A stretch of 64,000 nt of DNA from Amnibacterium flavum. Its GTDB lineage: Bacteria; Actinomycetota; Actinomycetes; Actinomycetales; Microbacteriaceae. Below are positions 8,375 to 16,904 of the stretch, piece by piece. How positions within the stretch are numbered: position 1 is the first letter of the stretch; each line of letters opens with the position of its first letter. The stretch lies in NCBI RefSeq assembly GCF_003097495.1, contig NZ_QEOP01000002.1, forward strand, positions 1 to 64,000. The letters are read 5' to 3'. The notes below the pieces were generated by a model that was not told the origin of the DNA, did not search any database, and worked only from the letters and a program-made list of their open reading frames with translations. Made by a program: the position numbers and the translations under genes.

Positions 8375-9802
8375 GTGACCGATCCCCGCCTGGCCGTCAT
8401 CGTCCTCGCAGCAGGTCAGGGAACGCGAATGAAGTCCGCGACCCCCAAACTGCTGCACGAACTCGCGGGAGCGCCGATCGTCAGCCATGTTCTGGCCACG
8501 GCGAAGGCCCTCGATGCGGCCCACGTCCTCACCGTTGTGCGGCACGAGCGCGACCGACTCGTCGAACTCATCTCCGTCGAACTGCCCGAGGCGATCGTCG
8601 TCGATCAGGACGAGCAGGCCGGCACCGGCCGCGCCGTGGAACTCGCGGTCGCCGCCCTTCCCGACGATTTCGACGGCGACGTGCTCGTGCTCAACGGCGA
8701 CGTCCCGCTCCTCGACGCCGCAACCCTCGAGGCTCTGCTCACCACCCACCGCGCCGGCGATGCCGACGCGACGCTCCTCACCTCCGAACCCGCCGACCCG
8801 ACCGGGTACGGCCGCGTGCTCCGTGCGGTCGACGGCAGCATCGAGCGCATCGTCGAGCAGAAGGATGCGACCGCCGCCGAGCTCGCCACCCGCGAGGTCA
8901 ACGCCGGTGTCTACCTGTTCGGCGTCGAATCGCTCCGCGACCACCTCGCGAGCCTCTCCACCGAGAACGCGCAGGGTGAGAAGTACCTCACCGACCTCGT
9001 CGCCGCGCTCCGAGCCGCGGGATCTTCCGTCACCGCTCTTCCCGTCGGCGACGCCTGGATCGTCGAGGGCATCAACGATCGCGCCCAGCTGTCCGCCGCT
9101 GCGGCACGCCTCAACGCGCTGATCGTGCGCGGCTGGCAGCTCGCCGGCGTCACGATCCAGGATCCGGCAACGACCTGGATCGACCTCACGGTGACCCTCG
9201 CCCCCGATGTCACCGTGCTTCCCGGCACCCAGCTGAAGGGCGCGACCATCGTGGCGACGGGAGCGACGATCGGACCCGACACGACCCTCGTCGACTGCGA
9301 GATCGGCGAGCGTGCGACGGTGAAGCGCACCGACGCGACTCTCGCCGTCATCGGAGACGATGCCACGGTCGGCCCGTTCTCCTACCTGCGGCCGGGCACC
9401 ATCCTCCACGCCGACGGCAAGATCGGAACCTTCGTCGAGACGAAGAACGCCGTCATCGGTCGCGGTTCGAAGGTGCCCCACCTGTCCTACATCGGCGACA
9501 CCGAGGTGGGGGAGGGTTCCAACATCGGGGCGGGCACGATCGTCGCGAACTACGACGGCGTGAACAAGCACCGCACCCAGGTCGGCTCGCAGGTGCGCAC
9601 CGGGTCGCACAACGTGTTCGTGGCCCCCGTTAGAATTGGCGACGGAGCCTACAGCGGTGCGGGCACGGTCATCCGCAAGAACGTACCGGCTGGGGCACTG
9701 GCCGTGAACGTGGCCCCACAACGGAATATCGAGGGTTGGGTCGCCGCCAATCGGCCTGGTACCGAAGCCGCGCGAGCCGCGGAAGAGAGCGGGAACAGTT
9801 GA
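8375..9802 (+). CDS. glmU: Bifunctional UDP-N-acetylglucosamine pyrophosphorylase / glucosamine-1-phosphate N-acetyltransferase
   Basis: 475 residues from GTG 8375 with an AGGGAGC ribosome-binding site. It acetylates glucosamine-1-phosphate and then uridylylates it to UDP-GlcNAc, the precursor of peptidoglycan. The N-terminal nucleotidyltransferase has LAAGQGTRMKSATPK (residues 11-25) and VLNGDVPLLD. The C-terminal half is a left-handed beta helix ending in the acetyltransferase signature PHLSYIGDTEVGEGSNIGAG and NYDGVNKHRT. It overlaps the TTG start of prs by 4 nt, an arrangement conserved in Actinobacteria that links cell-wall precursor and PRPP synthesis. The protein is cytoplasmic. Confidence 0.98.
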   Translation: MTDPRLAVIVLAAGQGTRMKSATPKLLHELAGAPIVSHVLATAKALDAAHVLTVVRHERDRLVELISVELPEAIVVDQDEQAGTGRAVELAVAALPDDFDGDVLVLNGDVPLLDAATLEALLTTHRAGDADATLLTSEPADPTGYGRVLRAVDGSIERIVEQKDATAAELATREVNAGVYLFGVESLRDHLASLSTENAQGEKYLTDLVAALRAAGSSVTALPVGDAWIVEGINDRAQLSAAAARLNALIVRGWQLAGVTIQDPATTWIDLTVTLAPDVTVLPGTQLKGATIVATGATIGPDTTLVDCEIGERATVKRTDATLAVIGDDATVGPFSYLRPGTILHADGKIGTFVETKNAVIGRGSKVPHLSYIGDTEVGEGSNIGAGTIVANYDGVNKHRTQVGSQVRTGSHNVFVAPVRIGDGAYSGAGTVIRKNVPAGALAVNVAPQRNIEGWVAANRPGTEAARAAEESGNS

Positions 9803-10776
9803 CGGGCATCAGGACAACCGGGGAGAAGCGGCTCGTCATCGTGAGTGGGCGCGCCCACCCGCAGCTGGCGCGAGACATCGCCGCTGAACTCGACACCGCA
9901 GTCGTCCCCACCGACGCCCGCACCTTCGCCAACGGCGAGCTGTACGCCCGCTACGACGAGAGCGTGCGCGGCTGCGACGCGTTCGTGATCCAGTCGCACA
10001 CGGCCCCGATCAACGAGTGGCTCATGGAGCAGCTCATCATGGTCGACGCCCTCAAGCGCGCCTCGGCCAAGCGGATCACCGTCGTCTCCCCGTTCTACCC
10101 GTACGGTCGCCAGGACAAGAAGGGCCGTGGACGCGAGCCCATCTCCGCCCGTCTCGTCGCTGACCTGTACAAGGCCGCCGGTGCCGACCGCATCATGTCG
10201 GTCGACCTTCACGCCGCTCAGATACAGGGCTTCTTCGACGGCCCCCTCGACCACCTGTTCGCGATGCCGGTCCTCCTCGAGTACATCGCGAAGACCGTCG
10301 ACCGCGACAAGCTGACGGTCGTCTCGCCCGACATGGGCCGCGTCCGCGTCGCCGACATCTGGAGCGACAAGCTCGGTGCGCCGCTCGCGATCATCCACAA
10401 GCGCCGCGACCCCAAGGTGCCGAACCAGGTCTCGGTGCACGAGATCGTCGGTGACGTCTCGGGGCGGGTGTGCCTCCTCGTCGACGATCTCATCGACACG
10501 GGCCGCACCATCCAGCACGCCGCTGTCGCACTCAAGGCGGCGGGCGCCATCGGCGTCGTCGTCGCCGCCACCCACGCGGTCTTCTCGGATCCTGCCGTCG
10601 AGCTGCTCCAGGCTCCCGAGATCGACTCGGTCATCGTCACCGACACCCTGCCGCTGCCCGAGGACAAGAGGTGGGACAAGCTCGTCGTCCTGCCGATCGC
10701 ACCCCTGATCGCCCGCGCGATCAAGGAGGTCTTCGGAGACGGCTCCGTCACCTCCATGTTCGACGGGGCGGCGTAG
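9799..10776 (+). CDS. prs: Ribose-phosphate pyrophosphokinase
   Basis: 325 residues, making PRPP from ribose-5-phosphate and ATP for nucleotide, His and Trp synthesis. The start is the TTG inside the TTGA overlap with glmU; the preceding GAGAGCGGGA can act as ribosome-binding site. Visible motifs are FANGELYARYDESVRG, FYPYGRQDKKGRGREPISA (ATP site), VDLHAAQIQGFF and the PRPP loop VDDLIDTGRTI. The last codons (FDGAA, stop) lie inside the first unit of a 43-bp tandem repeat, so the extreme C-terminus coincides with repeated DNA. Confidence 0.98.
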   Translation: MTGIRTTGEKRLVIVSGRAHPQLARDIAAELDTAVVPTDARTFANGELYARYDESVRGCDAFVIQSHTAPINEWLMEQLIMVDALKRASAKRITVVSPFYPYGRQDKKGRGREPISARLVADLYKAAGADRIMSVDLHAAQIQGFFDGPLDHLFAMPVLLEYIAKTVDRDKLTVVSPDMGRVRVADIWSDKLGAPLAIIHKRRDPKVPNQVSVHEIVGDVSGRVCLLVDDLIDTGRTIQHAAVALKAAGAIGVVVAATHAVFSDPAVELLQAPEIDSVIVTDTLPLPEDKRWDKLVVLPIAPLIARAIKEVFGDGSVTSMFDGAA

Positions 10777-10790
10777 CCGAACCGTCGAAC
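10758..10790 (+). terminator. Hairpin over the prs stop codon
   Basis: GTTCGACGG (10758-10766) pairs perfectly with CCGTCGAAC (10782-10790) around a 15-nt loop that contains the prs stop codon. There is no T-tract, so termination is only one possibility; it may instead stabilise the transcript end. Confidence 0.4.
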
Positions 10791-10872
10791 CGGACGGGCA
10801 CCTCGACGGGGCGGCGAAGCTGAACCGTCGAACCGGGCGGGCACCTCGACGGGGCGGCGTAGCCGAACCGAT
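10760..10872. repeat. 43-bp tandem direct repeat, about 2.6 copies
   Basis: Unit 1 is 10760-10802, unit 2 is 10803-10845 and a partial unit 3 is 10846 to about 10872. The units differ at a few positions (GTAGCC versus GAAGCT; GGACGGG versus GGGCGGG). Each full unit has a TCGACGG/CCGTCGA inverted pair. Unit 1 overlaps the end of prs. The array fills the gap between prs and the convergent SDR gene. Confidence 0.85.
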
Positions 10873-10880
10873 TCGGCGCT

Positions 10881-11900
10881 CTACTTCGTGGCGCGGCGTC
10901 CCAGGGATGCGAGGGCGGTGACGGCGAGAACACCCGCGGTCGTCGCGAACGCGGCCGCTGCCGTGTAGGCGGCGGGACGGTTGCGGATCGCCCACATCTG
11001 GACCGACGTCGACTTCGCCTTGTCGTCGAACGCCCCGCGGGCTCCCTGATCGCCGGGGGTGGGCTCGTAGAGGTTGTCGGCGAGCATCGGCTCCGTCACA
11101 TCGGGTGCCTGCTGCCCGGAGTATCCGGTGCGCGCCAGGTAGACGTCGAGGATGCGGGATCCGAACCGATTCCCGATGATCGTCAGGACGGTGGAGGAGC
11201 CGACCCAGACGCGGCGTCGGGGCTTCTCCGCCGTGTCGACGACGATCGCGGCGCAGATCTCGGGTTGGAAGATCGGCTCGACCGGCTGCGGGTGGTCGGG
11301 CAGCTGCGAGCGCACCCAGTTGAACTGCACGGTGTTCATGGCGGGCATGTCGACCTGCGAGACGGTGACCTTCGACTTGTTGTGCAGCAGCTCGGTGACG
11401 ATGCTCTCGGTGAAGCCGGTGATCGCATTCTTCGCTGAGCAGTAGGCGGCCTGCAGGGGGATGCCGCGGTGGGCGAGCGCGGATCCGACCTGCACCACGG
11501 TGCCGCGGTCACGCGCGGTCATCCGGGCGAGGGCGGCACGGGTGCCGTTCACGAAGCCGAAGAAGTTGACCTGCATGGCGCGTTCGAAGTCGGCCGGGTC
11601 GGTGTTCAGGAACTCACCGAAGACCCCGACCATGGCGTTGTTGATCCAGGCGTCGATCGGGCCGAGTTCCGCCTCGACCCGTGCGGCGGCAGCATCCACG
11701 GCGGCGGAGTCGGCGACGTCGGTCGGGACGGCGAGCGCGCGTCGGCCGCGCGACTGGACGTCGCTGACCGCTCCGGCGAGGCCGTCTTCCCCGCGGGCGA
11801 GGATGGCGACATCCCAGCCCCGGTCGGCGAGTTCGCGCACGATGGCACGGCCGAGTCCTGCTGATCCACCGGTGACTACTGCAACTCGTTGTGCGCTCAT
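10881..11900 (-). CDS. SDR-family oxidoreductase with C-terminal membrane segment
   Basis: 339 residues from the ATG at 11898-11900. The Rossmann motif TGGSAGLGRAIVRELADRG is at the start, with NNAMVGVFG replacing the usual NNAG, and the catalytic YCSAK is present (S-x-Y-x3-K geometry). It is longer than the ~250 residues of classical SDRs: a C-terminal extension ends in a hydrophobic helix (AAYTAAAAFATTAGVLAVTA) followed by Arg/Lys, so it is probably membrane-anchored. The substrate is unknown. It lies downstream of gnd in the same orientation but is separated by a hairpin repeat array, so co-transcription is doubtful. Confidence 0.88.
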   Translation of the reverse strand: MSAQRVAVVTGGSAGLGRAIVRELADRGWDVAILARGEDGLAGAVSDVQSRGRRALAVPTDVADSAAVDAAAARVEAELGPIDAWINNAMVGVFGEFLNTDPADFERAMQVNFFGFVNGTRAALARMTARDRGTVVQVGSALAHRGIPLQAAYCSAKNAITGFTESIVTELLHNKSKVTVSQVDMPAMNTVQFNWVRSQLPDHPQPVEPIFQPEICAAIVVDTAEKPRRRVWVGSSTVLTIIGNRFGSRILDVYLARTGYSGQQAPDVTEPMLADNLYEPTPGDQGARGAFDDKAKSTSVQMWAIRNRPAAYTAAAAFATTAGVLAVTALASLGRRATK

Positions 11901-11993
11901 CTGGCGAACGCTATCCGCGAGGGCCTGGGAGCATGCCCGGCGGTCAGCGATCTCCGAGCCCCCGCCCACCGACCCCAGGGCTGCGACCCCGCC

Positions 11994-12252
11994 CCGCCCA
12001 TTGAGCGCAGCGAAATGAAGGGGCTCGCTTCGTCGGGCTCAGCGGGCGGGGGAGAGGCCCGCTCATTGACCTCGTCGAAATGAAGGGGCTCGCTTCGTCG
12101 GGCTCAGCGGGCGGGGGAGAGGCCCGCTCATTGAGCTCGTCGAAATGAAGGGGCTCGCTTCGCTGCGCTCAGCGGGCGCGGGGCCGGCCCGCCCAGTGAG
12201 CGCAGCGAAATGAAGGGCTCACTTCGCTGCGCCCAGCGGGTGGGGCGTGCGC
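11994..12252. repeat. 65-bp tandem repeat array, four units, hairpin-forming
   Basis: Units start at 11994, 12059, 12124 and 12189; the fourth is slightly degenerate and ends near the gnd stop. Each contains ATTGAG/CNNCG-TCGAAATGA and a right half GGGCTCGCTTCG...CTCAGCGGGC. Left arms alternate between GAGCGCAGCGAA and GAGCTCGTCGAA, and right arms between TTCGCTGCGCTC and TTCGTCGGGCTC. Some arms would pair perfectly if recombined (GAGCGCAGCGAA with TTCGCTGCGCTC). The array fills most of the 352-bp gap 11901-12252; nothing else is visible there. It resembles the REP-like CATTTCGAC...CTCAATGAG intergenic repeats seen in Microbacteriaceae. Confidence 0.9.
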
Positions 12253-13707
12253 TCAGTGGGAGGCGACGGCCTCGATCTCGGAGCGGTCGCCGCTCCACAG
12301 GGTGTGGAAGGTGCCGTCGCGGTCGACGCGCTTGTAGGTGTGCGCCCCGAAGAAGTCGCGCTGACCCTGGATGAGCGCGGCCGGAAGCCGGTCGGCGCGC
12401 AGCCCGTCGTAGTACGCGAGCGACGACGAGAACGCGGGGCTGGGGATCCCGCCCTGCGCGGCGGCGATGACGACGCGACGCCATGCCTCCTGAGTGCCCT
12501 CGAGCGCCTCGCGGAAGTACGGCGCGGTCAGCAGCGCGACCAGGCCGGGGTTCTCGTCGTACGCCTCGGTGATGCGGTTGAGGAACTGGGCGCGGATGAT
12601 GCAGCCGCCGCGCCAGATCTTCGCGATGTCGCCCTTCTTGATGTCCCAGCCGTACTGCTCAGCGCCGGCGACGATCTCGTCGAAGCCCTGCGAGTAGGCG
12701 ATGATCTTCGACGCGTACAGGGCACGGCGCACATCCTCGACGAAGCCGTCGGGGTCGTTCACGGTCCACGCCTCGGACGGGCCGGGCAGGTCGCTCGAGG
12801 CGGCGCGCTGGGCGGGCTTCGACGACAGCGAGCGGGCGAAGACGGCCTCGGCGATGCCCGACACGGGGATGCCGAGGTCGAGGGCGGTCTGCACGGTCCA
12901 GGCTCCGGTGCCCTTGGCGCCGGCCTGGTCGAGGATGACGTCGACGAGGGGGTTGCCGGTCTCGGCGTCGACCTGGCGGAGGACCTCGGCGGTGATCTCG
13001 ATGAGGTAGCTCTCGAGCTCGCCCTTGTTCCACTCGGCGAAGATGTCGGCGATCTCGGCCGGCGACTTGTTCGTGCCGCGGCGGATGAGGTCGTACGCCT
13101 CGGCGATGAGCTGCATGTCGGCGTATTCGATGCCGTTGTGGATCATCTTCACGAAGTGGCCGGCGCCGTCGGTGCCGACGTGGGTCACGCAGGGCTCGCC
13201 CTCCGCGACGGCGGCGATCGACTTGAGGATCGGGCCGAGCGTCTCCCACGCCTCGGCGGAACCGCCGGGCATGATCGACGGCCCGTTGAGCGCGCCCTCC
13301 TCGCCGCCCGAGATGCCGGCGCCGACGAAGTTGATGCCGGTCTCGCGGACCGCCTTCTCGCGACGGATGGTGTCGGTGAAGAGCGCGTTGCCGCCGTCGA
13401 CGATGATGTCGCCGGGCTCGAACACCTTCGTGAGCTCGTCGATCACGGCGTCGGTGCCCCGGCCCGCCTGGACCATGATGATCGCGGTGCGCGGGGTCGT
13501 CAGCGACTCCGCGAACTCGGCGTAGGTGGTGGCCGGGATGAAGCCGGCCTCGGGGTGCTCGCTCGTGAGGGTCTCTGTCTTCTCGTAGGAGCGGTTGAAG
13601 ACCGCCACCGTGTTGCCCTCGCGGCTGGCGAGGTTGCGGGCGAGGTTCGAGCCCATCACCGCCAGACCCACAACACCGATGTTCGCTTTGGTCGTCGTCT
13701 CAGCCAC
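12253..13707 (-). CDS. gnd: NADP-dependent 6-phosphogluconate dehydrogenase, decarboxylating
   Basis: 484 residues, full length. It converts 6-phosphogluconate to ribulose-5-phosphate plus CO2 and NADPH in the oxidative pentose phosphate pathway. The Rossmann motif GLAVMGSNLARN is at residues 14-25, then GISGGEEGAL and the catalytic region HFVKMIHNGIEYADMQLIAEAYD. The GTG start (13705-13707) follows GAAGGACGG. It is divergent from gluconokinase at 13794, which makes its substrate. The 65-bp repeat array starts right after its stop codon. Confidence 0.97.
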   Translation of the reverse strand: MAETTTKANIGVVGLAVMGSNLARNLASREGNTVAVFNRSYEKTETLTSEHPEAGFIPATTYAEFAESLTTPRTAIIMVQAGRGTDAVIDELTKVFEPGDIIVDGGNALFTDTIRREKAVRETGINFVGAGISGGEEGALNGPSIMPGGSAEAWETLGPILKSIAAVAEGEPCVTHVGTDGAGHFVKMIHNGIEYADMQLIAEAYDLIRRGTNKSPAEIADIFAEWNKGELESYLIEITAEVLRQVDAETGNPLVDVILDQAGAKGTGAWTVQTALDLGIPVSGIAEAVFARSLSSKPAQRAASSDLPGPSEAWTVNDPDGFVEDVRRALYASKIIAYSQGFDEIVAGAEQYGWDIKKGDIAKIWRGGCIIRAQFLNRITEAYDENPGLVALLTAPYFREALEGTQEAWRRVVIAAAQGGIPSPAFSSSLAYYDGLRADRLPAALIQGQRDFFGAHTYKRVDRDGTFHTLWSGDRSEIEAVASH

Positions 13708-13780
13708 GCGTTCCGTCCTTCTTCGGGGAATGTCCTCATCCAGGCTAGTGCGCGTGGACGCGGCTGGAAGCGGACGGAAT

Positions 13781-13786
13781 TAGGCT
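13781..13786 (+). promoter_or_regulatory. -10 box TAGGCT, leaderless start of gntK
   Basis: TAGGCT is 7 nt upstream of the gntK ATG and no Shine-Dalgarno lies between. Transcription would start at or next to the ATG, giving a leaderless mRNA. No strong -35 is visible. Confidence 0.45.
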
Positions 13787-13793
13787 CTTCTGC

Positions 13794-14303
13794 ATGCCCT
13801 CACGCCCGATCGTCGTCATGGGAGTCTCCGGCAGTGGCAAGTCGACGATCGGGGCGCTGCTGGCCGAACGCCTCGATGACGACTTCGTCGACGCCGACGA
13901 CCTCCACCCCGCCGCCAACAAGGCGAAGATGACGGCGGGCATCCCGCTCGACGACGCCGACCGGCTGCCCTGGCTGCGAGCGGTCGGCAAGACCATCGCG
14001 ACCGATCGCGATCTCGACCGGGGGATCGTGGTCGCCTGCTCGTCGCTGAAGCGCGCGTACCGCGACATCATCCGCGACGCGGTGCCGACCGTGCTGTTCG
14101 TCTACCTCGACGGGACTCCCGAACTGCTCGCCCGGCGCATGGGCGCCCGCACCGGCCACTTCATGCCGACCGCGCTGCTCACGTCGCAGCTCGCCATCCT
14201 CGAACCGCTCGAGGCCGACGAGGTGGGGGTGACGGTCGACGTCGATCAGTCTCCGGAGGCGATCGTCGACAGCGCGCTCGCGTCGATCGGTGCCATCGAC
14301 TAA
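13794..14303 (+). CDS. gntK: Gluconokinase
   Basis: 169 residues, typical of the GntK family. It phosphorylates D-gluconate to 6-phosphogluconate with ATP. The P-loop GVSGSGKS is at residues 10-17, followed by DADDLHPAANKAKMTAGIPLDDADRLPWL, a signature of thermoresistant gluconokinases, and CSSLKRAYRDIIR. It is divergent from gnd, so the pair forms a short gluconate-to-pentose-phosphate route. Transcription is probably leaderless from the TAGGCT box. The stop codon overlaps a -10-like TAAGAT that may drive rplY. Confidence 0.95.
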   Translation: MPSRPIVVMGVSGSGKSTIGALLAERLDDDFVDADDLHPAANKAKMTAGIPLDDADRLPWLRAVGKTIATDRDLDRGIVVACSSLKRAYRDIIRDAVPTVLFVYLDGTPELLARRMGARTGHFMPTALLTSQLAILEPLEADEVGVTVDVDQSPEAIVDSALASIGAID

Positions 14304-14306
14304 GAT
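14301..14306 (+). promoter_or_regulatory. Candidate -10 (TAAGAT) for the rplY leader
   Basis: TAAGAT overlaps the gntK stop codon and would start a transcript at about 14313, with a leader of about 170 nt before rplY. No clear -35 is visible. Confidence 0.4.
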
Positions 14307-14327
14307 TGCCCACTGAACTTCGGCGAG

Positions 14328-14463
14328 GGATGCTCCGGCATCCGTTATCGACGCGGTGGACGGCTTCGGCTTCCTCACGCGCAGGTGTGCGATCACACCG
14401 CCGTTCGAGTTGAACACCTACTGGGCCGTCCGCTAGCGGCCTCGGATGCGGGGCAGGCCCCGC
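14328..14463 (+). promoter_or_regulatory. Structured 5' leader of rplY with four perfect stem-loops
   Basis: Within the 177 nt between gntK and rplY are four hairpins with perfect stems: GGATGC-TCCG-GCATCC (14328-14343), GGTGTG-CGAT-CACACC (14384-14399), GGCCG-N8-CGGCC (14424-14441) and GCGGGG-CAGG-CCCCGC (14448-14463). The last ends 17 nt before the ATG, next to the GGGAGAAGAG ribosome-binding site, so it could control access of ribosomes. The stems are seen directly; regulation (for example binding of L25 or a 5S-like mimic) is inference. Confidence 0.5.
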
Positions 14464-14480
14464 GGGAGAAGAGAATCAGC

Positions 14481-15095
14481 ATGGCTGAGAACGAACAGAA
14501 CAAGTTGACCGTCGACGTGCGCACCAGCTTCGGCAAGGGTGCCGCCCGCAAGATCCGTGCCCTGGGCAAGATCCCGGCCGTGATCTACGGCCACGGTACC
14601 GAGCCGCAGCACGTGACCCTGCCCGGTCACGAGACCGCGCTGATCATCCGCCGCGCCAACGCGCTCATCGAGCTCGACATCGAGGGCAAGGACCAGACCG
14701 TCCTCGTCAAGGACGTCCAGCGCGACCCGGTGCGTCAGATCATCGAGCACATGGACCTCGTCATCATCCGCCGCGGCGAGAAGGTCCAGGTCGAGATCCC
14801 CGTGCACGTGGAGGGCGAGTCCGCTCCCGGCACCGTCGCGAACCTCGACACCACGACCCTGCTGCTCGAGGTCCCGGCCGTCAGCATCCCGCAGAACATC
14901 GTCGTCAGCATCGAGGGCCTCGAGGACGGCGCGCAGGTCACGGCCGGCGACATCACGCTGCCCGAGGGCGCTGTGCTGGTCAGCGAGCCCGACCTGCTGA
15001 TCCTCGCGATCTACACGCCTCAGGAGGAGAGCGACGACACCGACACCGAGGCGACCGACGCCCCGGCCGAGGAGTCGAGCGACTCCGACGAGTAG
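14481..15095 (+). CDS. rplY: 50S ribosomal protein L25, Ctc type
   Basis: 204 residues: an N-terminal L25 domain that binds 5S rRNA (RTSFGKGAARKIRALGKIPAVIYG at residues 14-37) followed by the C-terminal Ctc/TL5 beta domain, giving the long form found in Gram-positives. The tail is acidic (EESDDTDTEATD, EESSDSDE). The ATG at 14481 has a GGGAGAAGAG ribosome-binding site; upstream in-frame starts lie in the hairpin leader. It is followed by a strong hairpin terminator and then pth, a common neighbour. Confidence 0.97.
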   Translation: MAENEQNKLTVDVRTSFGKGAARKIRALGKIPAVIYGHGTEPQHVTLPGHETALIIRRANALIELDIEGKDQTVLVKDVQRDPVRQIIEHMDLVIIRRGEKVQVEIPVHVEGESAPGTVANLDTTTLLLEVPAVSIPQNIVVSIEGLEDGAQVTAGDITLPEGAVLVSEPDLLILAIYTPQEESDDTDTEATDAPAEESSDSDE

Positions 15096-15107
15096 TCGTC
15101 AGTCCAT

Positions 15108-15145
15108 CGAACGGCCGTCGTCCCTCAGGGGACGGCGGCCGTTCG
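15108..15145 (+). terminator. Intrinsic-type terminator after rplY
   Basis: The arms CGAACGGCCGTCGTCCC and GGGACGGCGGCCGTTCG pair almost without flaw around TCAG, followed by TGCTTTCG. It begins 12 nt after the rplY stop and separates rplY from pth. Confidence 0.75.
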
Positions 15146-15215
15146 TGCTTTCGCAGGCCTTTCGGGCATGCTGGTGTGACGGTCCGCGGAACGCGGACGC
15201 CGGAAGGGGATCAGC

Positions 15216-15806
15216 GTGGCGGGCGAGGCATGGCTTGTTGTCGGTCTCGGCAACCCCGGACCGGGCTATGCCGGCAACCGGCACAATGTCGGCCAGATGG
15301 TGCTCGACGTGCTCGCGCACCGCATCGGCGCCCGCTTCGGCACCCACAAGACCAACTCGACGGTGGCGGAGGGACGAGCGGTTCCCGGGGGGCCGCGCTA
15401 CGTGCTCGCCAAGCCGAACTCGTTCATGAACCTGTCCGGCGGGCCGACGGCGTCGCTGCTCGCCTATTACGACCTCGACGTCGCCAACCTGATCGTGGTG
15501 CACGATGAGCTCGACATCCCGTTCGACAGCATCAAGCTGAAGCGCGGGGGAGGGCACGGCGGTCACAACGGCATCCGCGACATCGCCTCTGCTTCGGGCA
15601 GCGGCGACTTCACCCGGGTCCGTGTCGGCATCGGGCGTCCTCCGGGGCGGATGTCGGCGGCGGACTTCGTGCTGCGCGACTTCTCCGGTTCCGAGCGCGA
15701 CGTGCTGCCCAACCTCCTCGAGGATGCCGCCGACGCGGTCGAGCTGGTGGTCGGCAGCGGACTCGAGGCGGCCCAGCTGCGCTTCCACACCGCGGCCACC
15801 GACTGA
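15216..15806 (+). CDS. pth: Peptidyl-tRNA hydrolase
   Basis: 196 residues. It frees tRNA from peptidyl-tRNA dropped by ribosomes. It shows [17 protein letters not shown] (residues 10-26, with the catalytic His), [12 protein letters not shown], the [29 protein letters not shown] core and [11 protein letters not shown]. The GTG at 15216 follows AAGGGG. It is cytoplasmic and convergent with the SDR gene at 15817. Confidence 0.97.
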   Translation: MAGEAWLVVGLGNPGPGYAGNRHNVGQMVLDVLAHRIGARFGTHKTNSTVAEGRAVPGGPRYVLAKPNSFMNLSGGPTASLLAYYDLDVANLIVVHDELDIPFDSIKLKRGGGHGGHNGIRDIASASGSGDFTRVRVGIGRPPGRMSAADFVLRDFSGSERDVLPNLLEDAADAVELVVGSGLEAAQLRFHTAATD

Positions 15807-15816
15807 CGGTCCGCGG

Positions 15817-16743
15817 TCAGACGGCGAACCGGGCGCCGACGAGTCGCTCGGACTCCTCCCACAGCCGGCGGGCCGAGCCCATGTCGGCGAGCGGGCGCCA
15901 CAGCTCCACCGCAGCCGGCGCGCCGCCGACCTGCCGGCGGGGGCCGAAGAACTGGTCTCCTCGCGAGTCGGCGCCGGTCGCCGCGAGCAGCGCCGGCAGC
16001 GCTGCGGTCTCGGGCGTGCCGACGATTCCGACCCGGGACAGCAGGCGGATGAGGCGGACCTCGATCGTGTCTCTGCTTCGACCCATTCCCGGTTGGGCGG
16101 CGAGAAGGTTGGTCGGTGAGACGCCGGGATGCGAGAGGTTGCTGCTGATGCCCCAGTCGCCTGCCCTGCTGCGGGCGTCGAGCTCACGGGCGAAGAGCCC
16201 GACGGCGAGCTTCGACTGGGAGTAGGCCTTCATCACGTTGTAGCTGCGCTCCCCGTTGAGATCGTCCCAGTCGATGGCCGCGCTGCGGGCGGCGATGCTC
16301 GTCTGATGGGTGACCCGGGCCCGCCCCGCCTTCAGCAGGGGCAGGAGGCCGAGCGTGAGAGCGAAGTGGCCGAGGTGGTTCGTGCCGAATTGCAGCTCGA
16401 AGCCGTCGGCGGTGAGCTGGCGGCTGGGCGGCGTCATCACCCCCGCGTTGTTGATGAGGATGTCGATCGGTCGACCGTCGGAGATCAGTTCGTCGACGAG
16501 GGCGGTCACCGAGTCCAGAGAGGCGAGATCGAGCGATCGCACGGCGATGTTCACCCCCGGAGCGGCGTTCCGGATCCGCTCGGCCGCCCGGGCCCCCTTC
16601 TCCGCGGAGCGCGCGGGCAGGATGATGTCGGCGCCGGCCCGGGCGAGCCGGGTCGCGATCACCTGGCCGATGCCGTCGCTGGCTCCGGTGACCACGGCGA
16701 GTCTGCCGGTCTGGTCGGGGATGGGGATGTCGATGCGGGCCAT
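15817..16743 (-). CDS. SDR-family oxidoreductase, retinol/protochlorophyllide reductase-like
   Basis: 308 residues. It shows [51 protein letters not shown] and the catalytic YSQSK. The long NNAGVM...NHLGHF segment and the length mark the retinol-dehydrogenase-like group, for which bacterial substrates are mostly unknown. The putative regulator lies directly upstream (16905-17744) in the same orientation, a common pairing of MmyB-like regulators with SDR genes. The 161-nt gap between them shows no strong element. Confidence 0.9.
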   Translation of the reverse strand: MARIDIPIPDQTGRLAVVTGASDGIGQVIATRLARAGADIILPARSAEKGARAAERIRNAAPGVNIAVRSLDLASLDSVTALVDELISDGRPIDILINNAGVMTPPSRQLTADGFELQFGTNHLGHFALTLGLLPLLKAGRARVTHQTSIAARSAAIDWDDLNGERSYNVMKAYSQSKLAVGLFARELDARSRAGDWGISSNLSHPGVSPTNLLAAQPGMGRSRDTIEVRLIRLLSRVGIVGTPETAALPALLAATGADSRGDQFFGPRRQVGGAPAAVELWRPLADMGSARRLWEESERLVGARFAV

Positions 16744-16904
16744 GGGGTTCTCCTGATGTCGCGTGGGCCGGTGGTGCTACCCATGTTCGGCAATTCGGAG
16801 AACCTCATTCAGGGCCTGGCGATCCACTGCTCGACGAGTCACCGCTGAGCGAGCCGACTCAGGGCAGCCGGCCCCGTGCCAAGCGGGCGGAGGGCAGCGC
16901 AGGC

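Noticed and set aside
11994-12252. Possible CRISPR array
   Set aside because: The units are contiguous 65-bp tandem repeats with no unique spacers, and no cas gene is nearby.
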